Origin: Dipylidium caninum | Taxonomy: Eukaryota; Platyhelminthes; Cestoda; Cyclophyllidea; Dipylidiidae | Assembly (NCBI GenBank): GCA_017562135.1 | Contig: QEYB01001427.1 | Span: 186,001 to 250,000 of the forward strand | Length of the DNA stretch: 64,000 nucleotides | Direction: 5' to 3' | Shown: one piece after another, positions 22,561 through 34,758 of the stretch | Layout of the letters: each line of letters opens with the position of its first letter | How positions within the stretch are numbered: the first letter of the stretch is position 1 | Notes under the pieces: generated by a model | What the model was told of the DNA's origin: nothing | The model's database searches: none | Seen by the model: only the letters and a program-made list of their open reading frames with translations | Translations under genes and position numbers: made by a program

Positions 22561-25500
22561 TCAGCCATGGAGGTCGGTGGCCGCAGCACCGGAGATTGAC
22601 GATCCCCGGCCCAGTCGGAAGGCAAGCAGAGGTAAGTTGTCCAGCCTCGAGGCCATTCGGCGCAAGAGGGTGAAGTAGGCGAGCAGCCCGACGAGGGAGC
22701 AGATGCCGACCTCGATGTAGAAGCCGTCCACGACGATGCGACACGCACCTCCCGCCAGTTGGCAGGCCTCCACACCTGCGTGAGCTTTGCAGGTGGCATT
22801 CGAGGCGAGGAACTGCTCTGCGAGTCTCGACAAGCCCTCATGTTCCGCGTGGAGGTGCGCGGTGTGGTTGCCGGTGGCCAGAACAGCCGACGCGGCCTTT
22901 TCCAAGGACGCGTTCTCGCAGGAGCGCCATGTCAAGGGCTCGACGAGGAAGAGCATCAGGGTGGACGGGAGGGCAGCGGCTAGGGAAAAGACCATTCGCC
23001 GTTAAAAGTAAAATTCAATGAAAACAAAAAAAAACCTATGATTAAATGAATTTCACAGTCTCCAGCCCCCAGTTACGATGACACTCCTTGAGCGCCGGGA
23101 GGAACGCTCTCACTGGACCACATTCACTACGGTGGACGGGGCCCGCGGCGACTTTCGCAGAGCGTCTGCTCTAAAAGTCCGCACACTACAGCCGGACAGG
23201 AAGCAGGAAACGCGGGTCGACATGACTGGGAAAAGTGGCGACAAATAAAGATTGGGGGATTGCCGTGCTTGGTTAAGCCTCAGCACCGTTCAGCGCAATG
23301 AGGTGCCCGTCCTAACTGAGGACGAAGGCAGTTTAATGTTGACTGTCGGTCAGCTAAACGGGGAAGTCAGTTATTCGCGAGGGGACCAGGGTGGGCAGAG
23401 CGCACACATCCGTCCGCACGTCTCCGCGCAGTCCAACAGGGGGCAGGTGGCTCAGCCAGGGCGGCTTCTCCCACTCGCGCATTAGTTGCAGCCGATGGCG
23501 ACGCCAGCAGGAGGAATACGCAGGCTTGTGTGCGTCTTAAGCTGTTTTACCCCTACGCAGACTCTCCACACGCTACGATCAGGAGCCCTTTCGCCCTCCG
23601 ACCCTCCCCTGAAGTTCACCAGTGCAACCGGTGTGCAAGCGAAGGGCTGTGAGCTCGGCATTTCGATCTCAGAAGTGGCCTGGGGGGCTGTGTCCCAGTC
23701 CTGCTGCGATAATTCCACGGCGAGCGATTCCACAACATCAAATTGCGCCAGAAAAGAGCTTCCCAAGCAGGACCGCCTATCGCCCAGACGAGTGTAGGGA
23801 GGAATAGGGAGCACGGAAGAGCCAGACTATCAAGAGCAGGGACGCACGCGTGTCACTCACTGCTGCTGCTGCCAGTACTAACAAAGCAACGTGGTGTTCG
23901 TGGGCGCCAAAAGAACCAAAAGTCCTGGACGAGTTCCAGCGCCAACTGGCCAGACTTAATTTACTCACAGAGGGTCCGTCACGCATTCAGTGGGTGTTAG
24001 CGTTGACAATTGAAGATTTTTGAAGCGAAGGGAGACGAAAGTAGAGAAAAAACACACCCAGATTGGCAGCCGTGTTGAGGAGGGTCATGTAGGTGCCCCC
24101 AATGGCAGGATCCGAGACACGGGCATGGAAAGCCATCTGGCAGACGAACATGGTATGCGAGAAGACCGCATACACGACGAGGTGGCAAATCAAGAGAACG
24201 TAGAAGCTCGTGGAGAAGGCGGCGGCAGTGGCGGTCGTGGAGGTGATATTAGCACCACTGACCTGATTTTGAATAGCAACCGGGGATATGCGAAAGAAGT
24301 CCACGTAGTAGACAATTAACACTGCCGTTAGAGAGACCAAAAGCCTGGGAAAGGGGAGAGAAGAGGGTGGAGGAACATGGAATGCTCCAAGAGAGAGGAG
24401 GGCATCAGGAACAGTGAGGAACGTACCGGGGTATAGCGGCATTGAGGTAGACGCCGAGAGGCCGGGGGCCGTTGCTCCAGCGTGTGACAAAGACGGGGAG
24501 GAGAGCCTGTAGAGGCAAGACTGCGGAGCCAATCAAGGCCATTCGCTCCTTCGTCACGCCGTGTTCGAGCAGCTTCAGGCCAAAGACGCTGTCGGATGCG
24601 GAGAAAACGAACTAGGGAGGAGGAGAGCACATTTATTGCTTGAGCCCGGCAGTAAAACTGCAGTCGGCAACACTTGGGTCCCTGTTTTCCACCTCATCGT
24701 CTCCACTCTCATTTAAAGACGGTCTCAACCCTCGGTGAAACCGTGTCACGCCAACGTCTCTTCATTGTTCACTGAGGATCGCGGATCCACCAGGGTGCTA
24801 CAGCGTGAAGGTAGGGCATTTGGGGGCAAAGAGCACGGGGCGACTGAACGGCCGAACCGAGCACCGACCGCTGCCTCACTACGGCGTCTTTACGCACGGA
24901 CTATCTCGACTCGCCCAGACGGACGCCGATTCAGGGACGGATGAAGGCAAAATAAAAAAATGAGCCTTCACCTCTCTCCTCCTGCGTAACACCCAATTCC
25001 TGGGAGGTCTTCGACATCCTCCCCGCTCTCGTCCATGCTTCCACACCACAAGTCATGCACGGGACCGCGTTAACGCCTCTTTGTCACCTAGCTGGTCAAT
25101 TACTGACCCAAACAATTGTCTGGGACAATCGCTCTCCGACTTGGAACTGCAAACCACGTGCGTAGCAGTTCTCCCGTCCAACCGTCCCGGTTTTCGCGTC
25201 GAGGGAGTGTGTGTGGGATCCTCGCATGGGCTCAGTCAAAGGGACAATCGACTGTCGTGTGAGCAAGAAAGCATGGCACACCAGGGACACCACACGCGCA
25301 CTCACCTTGATGATAAAGATGAAGGCGATGTAGCAGAGGAGAGGCTTCAATCGCAGGATCCCCAGCATGGTGCGGTAGGTCTGCCAGAGGGACAAACACG
25401 TCGATTTCCCCGACCTCTTAGCCTCCACGGTGGGGGGAAGAATCTCCCACTCCCCGTTCTCACTTGGGATCAGCGGGCTCCGCATATCGCTGTCTACTCC

Positions 25501-28379
25501 GCTACTAACGCTATCTTCTCTAGACTGTTGTGGTGGTTGGGAATGGGCATTTGCCTCCTCGGGCCGTGCGACCTCATTTTCCCGTTGAAGAGCGCCACCA
25601 GACTTGTAGAGACGATGAAAAGCCCACCACATAAATAGAGGAAACCTGAAAAAGCGTAAAAAATTCCTCTTGGTGTAAGGGCGCCCACGCGAGTGTGACC
25701 GATGGGAACCCGCCAGAAAGGAACATTGTGGAATGAAGGGCTCTCGTTGCCTACTCCCCTTTTGTAGGAGAGAATTTCTTTATAGTCTTGCAATGTACTC
25801 TCACACTCTCTCTCAAGTTATCAAAGTGGCTCAGTGCACTCATGTCAGACAAGTGCTGTTTGACCTCCTCTCTTAAAAAAAAGCATTCATAATGACGATG
25901 TTATTGACGAGATGATTTGCTGCGAGACCAATGAATGAAAGTGCTCGGAAGTTCCACCGGTGAATGGCGTATGCTGCCACCACAGAACCGCATCGTGTGG
26001 TGGCTGAGGTTGCCATTTAAGTGCCAACACTTTCGGCGCCCCATACACTGCCATGAGACTTTGGTCGTCAGCACGGACATGAAAATTAAATCCGAGTTCG
26101 GAGCCATGGCCAATATGACAGTGAAAAAGTGGAACAGACGAGATCGTGTCGCAAATGACGGGGCTGGCGGAAAGGTGAATGTTTATTCAAAACCAAAGAC
26201 GTTGTACAGGGTCGATCACCAGCTGCCGATGGAAATGGGTGAGGCTGCTAGGTAAACATCAAGTGTCAACGCAATTGGAGAGCACTCAGTACGAAACGGA
26301 GGGCAACAAAAAGTATGTACCCATGGCAAAAGGAGAGGGGAAAAACCTAAGAAGATTTATGGATAAGTTGGAGAAAAGTGGAGAGTAACCGCAACCGCGT
26401 TAGCCAAAAGGGAAGTCGAACAGTCCGAAGGTGAAAAACCGCCTGATCTTTCGTTGTCGGTAGTGTGCCATCAAGGGAGAGAGAGCTGAACCACCAGTTG
26501 CATTTCAAGAGGTGAAGTTGACTAAAACGAATCAATGACTCGGAGACTACGCAAAAAGTGCTGCGCAACAAATGTAACTCGATGAAGAGTCTAGAGGAAA
26601 ATGAAGCACCACGCATTGCAAAGTAACGTTCTGACATTTTTAAACAACATGCTTCCCATGAGTGCACTACAACAAAGGCCTATAAGGGGTCTCGTTGACT
26701 TGATGAAGGTGAAATGAGTGAGGAAGTTTGAAGTGACTAGCTGGAATTAAGGTTTCAGGGGCAAGTATTTGAGGGAGAAAATAAGGGAAATGGAAATCAC
26801 CAGAGAAGCTGACTAATCCTTCGCCAGGCACTGGAACAATCCGCAGGTAATTATTACAATGTCGGGAGATTCCAAGGCCAGAAAGACGATGAAGCCCAAG
26901 ATGTAGCCTATGGTCTGTCCCACTGAGTTGCACGTTGATGCCCAACCCACGTTCTCGCTGAAATAATGGAAAGGAGGAAGAAAGTGAAAGCGCACTTTCC
27001 ATCAGTTGGAGTAGTATCAAATATGTCAAGAAAAATTGCACTCTCGAGAGGAAGAAATGGCCAAACACTTTTATAGTCCTCGGAGCTTAATATTCACCGT
27101 TCCGGCTGCCACTACGAGGGCACCGAAAGTTCAAAATTAAGGAAGATTTTTAATGATCGAACACGACATCTACACGTACTGTATACTGCACTGCAGTCAG
27201 TACAAGTACACGGCCTCGAAGTGATTCGAAATAACCTTTATGTAGCAAGGTGTTACCATGAGATGTTAGAGGACAGATGCCACATAAATGAGCCATATAT
27301 GGTCACAAAGGATGTTAGGACAACAGCAATATACGAAGCAGAGAGAACGAATAACCAGCCATATATTTGGAATTGGGCCCTAGGCTGACCAGCTTTGCAG
27401 TCATATGGACTTTAGCCCGTCACAAGATATGGAATCCAGTACAGTCGAAAAAATACTCACGGAGACAGCATAGTAAGTGCCCAGCCATCGACGACAATAT
27501 CCTGCGTCGCTGCCAGCAGCGTTAGACCAAAAAAGGCCGCAGTAAGAAGGCCAAATCTGCACTGCTCTGGCAACTCCCAAGGGGCCCCAACGCTCCCCTT
27601 CATGACGGCCGAGCCAGTGATCTACGCGACCACCGAGAACGAAGAGATCCACACCCAGGGCGTATTGGACGGGCAGGAGCCAAGTCTTTCGTCGTCCCAA
27701 ACGCGGCAAATAAAGTGCATCGACAAGTGGCGCCCAGGCCAGTTTGAGAGAAAAAGGCCAAAAGACCCAAGAGAAGATGGCCTGCAGCTGGTAACTCGCT
27801 GTATGCTGGTCAGAGTGCAACAGAAATGGGACTGCAGAAGCCAGTCCCAGAGGAATGCCCTTGAAATTAAAAAAAAGCAGTTCATAGTAGGTTTTACTTT
27901 AAAGTCAATTGTAGACCTCTAAGGCATGCCCTCTTCAGGGATGATACCACAATGTCGGGCACACTTACGTTGTGAAGGTGAATGATACACTTGTTATGTC
28001 CTTAAATAGGTACAACACTTTATACCATGCTTCGATAGGTAGCAACGTAACCCAGACAAGAAATATATCACACGTAGTATATATATGCTAGTTCGAACGT
28101 AATTTAAGAATTTCTAAGGAATATATTTTTGAAATGGTCGGCAACTTTTACCTAATAAGAAATTAAGTTTGCAAGGCAAACAGAGGAAGTGGCAATTGGC
28201 AGCCGTTTGTATGGAAAGGCGCATTTTAAAAAATGTTGGCGCACTTGCAAAATGTAAAGACCGATGAGAAGGAGAATGCCGGAAAAATCTTTGAACCTTT
28301 TTGGAGGTTCCTCCCTACGCCTCGACTCCGGCGCATTCCGTTGCGGCCTGCACATAGTTTTGCGCCTGGTGACCTCCAT
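22561..28379 (-). CDS. SLC33A1: Acetyl-CoA transporter, SLC33A1/AT-1 family
   Basis: The product is a multi-pass transporter that carries acetyl-CoA from cytosol into the ER/Golgi lumen for acetylation of glycoproteins and gangliosides. Exons: 28245-28379 (ATG 28379, in-frame TAA just upstream), 27461-27859, 26858-26957, 25306 to about 25750, 24427-24611, 24058-24344 and 22561-22979. Family signatures in order are GIPLGLASAVPFLL, FSWVFWPFSLKLAWAPLVDA, LGRRKTWLLPVQY, ATQDIVVDGWALTML, ENVGWASTCNSVGQTIGY, ALESPDI, DSVFGLKLLEHGVTKE, DPAIGGTYMTLLNTAANL and GACRIVVDGFYIE. A Ser/Glu-rich loop after ENEVARPEE is longer than usual. Two single-base frameshifts interrupt it: exon 27461-27859 is one base too long for its splice phases (CCCC at 27595-27598), and the frame also breaks at 25577-25583 between LVALFN and ENEVA. 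Splice sites and motifs are otherwise intact, so I favour consensus errors over a pseudogene. Confidence 0.9.
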
Positions 28380-29128
28380 CTCAAACGCCGAAGGTTAAAG
28401 GCGGGCCAAGCGGAGACAACGACCAATCGCCACGATCCGGAAGGCGAAAAGGCCAGATAGAAAGCATAAATGACACGTTGCGAAGTAGGAGATGGCTGAG
28501 AATCAAAACGGTAGAACGGAATTAATGGAGACCTCGTTGAAAACCAAAGTGTGGCATAACAAAAAGACTGAGTTTGTCAGTGGAATAAAATTGTGAAACT
28601 GGAAGAACAAAATTGACGCGCTTTAATGTCTTTCGTAACTTCGTGCACAAAGCTCTAGCGTTGATAACATAACGTTTTACAATATCGCAGATGCTGATTT
28701 AGTCGCGAAGTAGCCAGTGTTCACCAATGAATTGTGCTATAACAAATCAACATTTTCTGTCGAAAAGTAGCTTAACATTTCAACAAATATAGCATAATTT
28801 GTAATACATTTTTGTTGTAGTTTGGTTTTGCATTTGAGGTTAAATTCTTAAAGTTGATATGTGACATGGGTTGTTTCGTTAAGTCGTTGCACCCAATCAA
28901 ATGCGTGTACTCCCTTTGGAATCAGGTGTTGCGCAACATTTAGCTGACGCGCACTCACATTCCCAGTTAATCAGCTAGTGTACTCTCTATTTGTTTTACA
29001 AGACGGGTCGAACTATGTGAGCGTTTTTTTAACTCACCGGTTCTGCTTAATATGTGGTCTTTGGAGATCTTAACCTTTTATCTCTATCCAAGTATTTTAT
29101 TATTTCCCTTTAGCGAGTTCTTGTCAAG
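28380..29128. promoter_or_regulatory. AT-rich divergent intergenic region
   Basis: About 750 bases separate the ATG of SLC33A1 (minus) from the ATG of the UBA-UBX-LRR gene (plus), so both promoters probably lie here. The stretch is AT-rich, unlike the GC-rich promoters elsewhere in the window. A clean acceptor (pyrimidine tract, then TTTAG at 29109-29113) lies 15 bases upstream of the ATG at 29129, pointing to a 5' UTR intron or a trans-splice site. Confidence 0.4.
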
Positions 29129-32100
29129 ATGAATGCGTACCCTAATTTGCTTGAAATGGGTTTTACGCCAGAACAAATTGAAGCCAGTCTTAGGGCAGGT
29201 TGTACTACTTCTGAGGAAATCGTCTCATTTATATGTGATCGGTTAGTTTTTACGGTTGTTATCTTATTCGGGTACAGTTGTGTAAATTTTTATCACTTCT
29301 GTAAGTTTTTACCATCTGTAGACTCTACTATGCAGGAATTTTTTGTTTTTGTTGAAAATAACTTGTATTCATAAAATAACGTTCGCTTTTATTCAAGACA
29401 TGGCAATTCACACTCAAGAACACTACAACTTCGCAGACCTTTAAAATCTCGTAAGCAACTATTAGTGGGGTTACTTCGTCTTCCTTTTAGTTCATCTTCA
29501 TTCCTTCCTTTTAAGAATTTGATCGGCCCCCCTTCATACCTTCGGAGCATGCCGATTTACAACCATCTCCCGCCCCTTCTTCCTCCATCGGTGGTCAATC
29601 GGAGACAAATGCCGAAGATAACTTGGTGTGTGTCGTCTTATCCTCTACCCATGGTGTAAATCGGTGGAGGAATTCAAAGTACTATTTTTTGTGCATCATT
29701 ATAGGTTAAGAGTCGCTATACACTTTTGAAATCATCATTTGCTGAGCAGCAGACCGAAGCACGTAAAGTGGCACATGAATTACAACGAGAAAAAAAGTTG
29801 GCCCTCGAAACGCGTCTCAGAATCCAGCGTGAAATTGAGGAGGAGAGAGCACAGAGGCAGGCATTCCGGTCATTTGTGACCTCATTTATCTTTTGGTCTT
29901 ATATACATCATCTCCTCTGTCTAATTTTTTTTGCAATCGGGAAACTAGAGTTCCCTACCTCTATGCTTCCACCACTCACTAATCGTTCATTGCGGCCTCT
30001 TTTTTGACTTTACTTGGTTGAATGCTCCACGTTAAGGACTTTTCTTCACTCTCTGTACCTTATAGAGCAAAACGTGTCAAGGAAAATGAAGTGTCGCCTG
30101 CAGCCGACAGTCTAGACTCATCTAATGCTGCGGATAATGCAATGGTTGAGACTTCTTCACTCATTAAAATCCGAGTTAGTGTTTACTTTGATTTACCAAT
30201 GCATTGAGTGTTTTAAGATAATAAAAATCGAAGGACTAAGTGAGGAGGGGCGGGGACACTGCCTTACCGTGATCTGCCCGAGTCATCCGATTTGATCTTC
30301 TCGGCGCCTCCGTGCAGTATTTCTCCGCCTCTCCAACTACTAGTTCGAGAGAGGACCTGCAGTTATGTCAGATCGACCACTCATTCACAGTTTAATGCAA
30401 TACAGCGTTGTTTACCCAGGTTTCCTTGCCGTTTCACTGGTCCTCGTCTTCGCGCCCCATGGTCGGCCAATTTGATAGATCCAGCGCTACTCAAGCAGAT
30501 TTGGAAACCTTTGTACAAAGTCTTCTCGACGGTATTTCGACGGAGGAACATGAAACCATTTCTCTATCCCTTCCCTGCATTCATTTATCTACCGTGGATG
30601 CACCACGAATTTGTTTGAATGACGTCTCGAAGAGGAGTGTACTTTTAACTGATTTGGGTATCGTACAAAATACCCGTGTTCTCCTTTCCCACGGTGAGTT
30701 CTATTTCTCGCCACAAGTTGCTTCAAACCCTTTGTGGTCAGTGGAACGTTATGTTGCTTTGCGTTGCCTCTTGAAGATCCCAGGGAGTGTCAACGGAGAT
30801 TCGTGTCGGAGCCAGACGTAGAGGGGCAGGCGGAAACCACTTCTCCTCCTCCTTCTCCCCTCAACCAGGCATCATCGGGCACCAACTTGTCGCCAAACAC
30901 GCCCCATCTGGATCCCCTACAGCCCCAAAATCCCGCTCCTATTGATCTCCCGCCGCCACCACCACCACCACCGCCGCCTCCTCCACCTCCATCACCACAA
31001 CCTGGGCCTTCGAACTCCCGACAAAACTCCCAATTAATTCCTCCCACCTCACATCCGCCGAGTAGGTCAGGTAAGTTCAAGCGCGTTGGTTTCCCTTAAG
31101 GTTCCTGTTCCCCCATCACTTACTACCGAAGGTGGTACCACAGCTGGTCATACCAAATCGAAGCGTGTCCTGCTCCTTGCGTTAAAGTTGTCTAGTTGCA
31201 AGCACCAACATCCGCCCACGAAGGCGGTCATGCCAAAGTAGTTCTGTCCTCTCTCGACACTACGCGTGACTTCCCGGTGATAGACGCATTCACGTACCTG
31301 GCTGAGAGAAACTTTTTCTTTATTGCAGAACTTTGCTCAGCTTGAGGTGTTTGTCTGATGCATAAGATAGCAACATTTGGCCTTCTGGTCAGTCATCTTA
31401 GTCGGGGCGTCGGGTCCATACACCCATGGGCAGATGGGCGATCTTCTTGAAAGAGAGTAGCCTTAACTTGTGTCCTTTGCAAGCGGCGCCATCCTCTCTT
31501 TAAGTTAGACGAGGTCTTGTCGACTCGAAAGTCTCCAGTTTTGGCACCTGACAGCTGACAGGGATTAGAAGGTATTTGAACGATCTCCGCATCGCCTTAC
31601 TGTTCTAACCATTCCATTTAGGTTCAGCCGCGATCTGGCGTGCCTTGCAGCCACGGCCACAATCTGTCCAAAATTCCCCACGGCTGCCTCGACTCCGCAG
31701 CATTCCCAGTCTCCGACGTCTTTGCCTCAAGTTGGTAGTTGACTTGGTGGAGGCGGCTACCGAGGGTGGAACTCGGCTTGATGTCCACGTTGCCCTTGGC
31801 CGAATGTCAGCACTACGGAGAAATGGTGCGGAGACTGTTTTACGTCATTTCGCCTCTGGAGCTTACCCTTTACCTCAAAATCTTGGTGCTGAGATTGTGA
31901 AAAAACTTTGCTCCAACTTTAATTTCAATGCGGGAGCCGCTAGTCTGTTGAAAAAGTATGTTCAGGGATTATTGAGGCCGAAGGTGCTACGGTTGCCGCC
32001 GTCCCGTACTTAAATGGTTCTTCCTATTTTTGCCAGCTTTATTTGCAGTCTCGACCTCGACCATTACGAAATGGTGTCGAGTGACTTGGTGACAACCCTT

Positions 32101-33702
32101 GTCAAAAATTGGCCCTGTTTGACCAGCCTGCGTTTGGGTGGCCAGGCGGGAAACATTAGTCCCTACAACATCCAAGAACTCAGTGGTAAGTTCACTGTAC
32201 TTATTTAATTTCAGTAGGCGCGTTAATGTGAATTCACTTGTTGCAGAATTGAAGAACCTTCGTGTCCTCCGGCTCGACGGGTCCAACGGTGTCGATAACA
32301 ACACCATTACCGGAATTGCAAGTAAGCGTCAGTCTCCTAAGGTTTTGTTGGAGAAATGCCAATGTTCATGCGTCGCCCATACCGAAAACATACCATTCCG
32401 CAACCTTTTCATTGTCAGAACTTTTTTACCAGGACTTCTTTGCTTTGTCTCCTTAGCACTGCCAAACCTGGAGGTCTTGCAAATATCCCGAACCAATGTC
32501 ACCAACGACGGTTGGTCTCGCTTGGCGTTACTACGTGAGACGCATCCATCGCAGATTTCTCCGCTGCGTTGCCTAACAATTTCGGACACCTACATCCACG
32601 ACGTAGGTCTATCCGCCGTTGTCAAGCTCTTTCCAGGCCTCATAAGACTCGACATCGATGGAACTAAGGCGAGTACACACCCTCCTTGTGTATGTTGGCC
32701 CGAAAAAACACATTCCAATGTCTCACCTCACTGTTTTTGCAGGTTACTGGAGTGCCGCCAATTGTCTGCAATTTGACTCCGCTGACGCACCTTCGCTACC
32801 TCAATGTGAATGCATCCAGTCTGCGCGCTCTCCCGCCGTGCCTCCTCCCCGATGCCCCGACAGAGGACCACGGCTTGAATCGCATCGACCTGCGCAACTG
32901 TTTCAATCTGCGTATCGAGTACTTTTTGAATCAGATAAGGGGACAGCCTATCACCCATCTAAATGGCTTTTTTACCCTCGAAAAGTTGTCTCTTGAACAC
33001 CTTCAAACCCTTGGTGGTAAGTGCTAAACTTAACCATTTTATAATTAACAATTTTATGAACTTCTTATTTGTTGTATATTTCCAGGTTTGGGCCTCCCCT
33101 TGGCAGAAGTAGACTTAGCTTCGGTCGGTCGATGCGGAGATTTGTCAATGTCCTATCTTTGTCAGCTCCTAAGGCAGTTTGCTACTCCGCATCTCTCCAC
33201 CCTTTCCCTGCCACGAGGAAGTGTCAGCGCGGTTGACGAGACTTCCCTTACAGAATTGGTTGAGAGTCTGAGTACAATGAAGGAACTCAACTACTTAGAT
33301 TTTGGTGACCAGGCTAGCTTACTGACGCCAGAACGCCTCTTCGCTCTCGTCGGGCGTATTCCCTCGCTCGGGCGTGTGCTGGCTCGGAATTTGACGTATG
33401 TGAGACCTAGGGGGTATAGGTCGTTCGAGACACCCGAACCACTGGCTCACAGTCCTCGCTGACTGCGGGGACGAGAGTGATGCAGTTTCATTTAATGCCC
33501 CTAAGACAAAAATTTTTTTAATTATCTTAAGTAGAAATCGTTGATTCTGCTAGAATATACGCGAGGATTTCGTTTTTTTTTCAGAACTGATCAAGAAACG
33601 TGGATTCAAAGAGGCTTGCCACCGCAATGTCATTTGAGGGTGCAAAACCGTGCAATCTTGGCTGGTAGCGCTGGAGGCGATCCGGTCACACTGTTACCGT
33701 AA
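29129..33702 (+). CDS. UBA-UBX-leucine-rich-repeat protein
   Basis: Fourteen exons join in perfect phase to give 849 residues: 29129-29241, 29437-29450, 29516-29625, 29705-29868, 30066-30174, 30420-30693, 30777-31070, 31622-31955, 32037-32185, 32247-32321, 32457-32668, 32743-33016, 33086-33395 and 33585-33702 (TAA). Domains: a UBA at the N-terminus (LLEMGFTPEQIEASLRAG), a linker, a coiled coil (EARKVAHELQREKKLALETR), a UBX-like fold from SSLIKIR to LLTDLGIVQNTRVLLSH, a linker with about fourteen consecutive prolines, then RNI/AMN1-like leucine-rich repeats (LKNLRVLRLDGSN, LPNLEVLQISRTNV, FPGLIRLDIDGTKV, LTHLRYLNVNASSL). The first half resembles UBXN1 (SAKS1), a ubiquitin- and p97-binding adaptor. 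The FPR loop that UBX domains use to contact p97 is not present (PCI occupies that region). The LRR half is not part of UBXN1. The donor at 29867 is weak, and the intron after 32668 is GC-AG. Confidence 0.85.
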
Positions 33703-34758
33703 CGTGAACAAATTCATTATTTTCATGAAAGAAGGACGAAGTGTTGACGATATTTTCATTTGGATACATTGAAAAAAATCCCCGAAGGAGGACATTTGTG
33801 TGATATGTAAACTTTTTTCGAACGCGTAGCAGGACCTTGGAAACACCGAGGAGAGAAGAAAACACGTCTTCTGACGCTAAAGTCTTGGTAAGGTTGTGCT
33901 GGGTCCTGTGGTGTACTTGTAACGTCTCAACGTCTTCCGGTTTTTGACGGAAGTAGTCTTTTAGTGTCTGCGGAGCAGTGTTGGGTGCTAACCTGTCTCA
34001 ATTAATCCAGTAAATTAGCGCGTTTAGGTGTATCTTGGCGGTCTGAAGCCGACTAGCGTACAATGGGAGGAGAACGTCGGTGGGTAGTAGAGCACAAAGG
34101 TCAGTGGACACTTCGTGAGTTGGAGTAGCTGTGGTTGGGGATTTCCCAAAAAGAACACAGGGCGAAATCGGCCTTCAGGTCCAAATTAATAGCAGAAGTC
34201 TGGGTGGTCCAGGTTTTTTTGTACTTCCGGATGTGGATAGGACACTGCATCTCAGTATAAAACGTAGTTGGATTACCAACAACAGAGTATGCTGATTCAC
34301 GAAGAGAATACGAATTAGGTTGTTGTTTATGCCTCCAGTGTGGGCAAATTTTCGGTGAAGGCCGTCAAGGTTGTGACCCTGAAGCAGAGTGCCGATAGGT
34401 GTATTTAAAGGATCAAAAAATTGTTTCATTTCAGCAAATTTGGAGAGCCTTATTAAGCATTGACAGCCTCAAAGGTGTCATAGAAAAATACTGCTCTTGA
34501 TCATAGGGGGTAAAGGGAAGGAATGTGCTGTTTCGGTGGGCTTTCCCCCGTTTAACTCATAAAACCAAATAACCGGCTAAGTTACTGTGAGTAATTGTTT
34601 GATAAAAAAAGTAAAATGGCAGTTAGAAGGTGCTTTCAAGCCATAGTCGTAGACAACGTTGGTTATTTAAAAACGTGAACCAACAATCAGGGGCGAGCTT
34701 TTCCGCGCGTTGCACAAACCGGTCTGTATAAGGTCATCTTGTTTCGTCCTCGTGGAAG
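33703..34758. other. Intergenic region before NUP214
   Basis: No supported exon in about 1.05 kb between the TAA of the UBA-UBX-LRR gene and the ATG of NUP214. It should contain the 3' UTR of the first gene and the promoter and 5' UTR of the second. No canonical AATAAA was found just after 33702. Confidence 0.5.

Noticed and set aside
25494..25793. An intron boundary at CAG before GTTTCCTC in SLC33A1
   Set aside because: The open frame continues upstream as TPRGIFYAFSGFLYL, which matches the family without a break, so no intron is needed.
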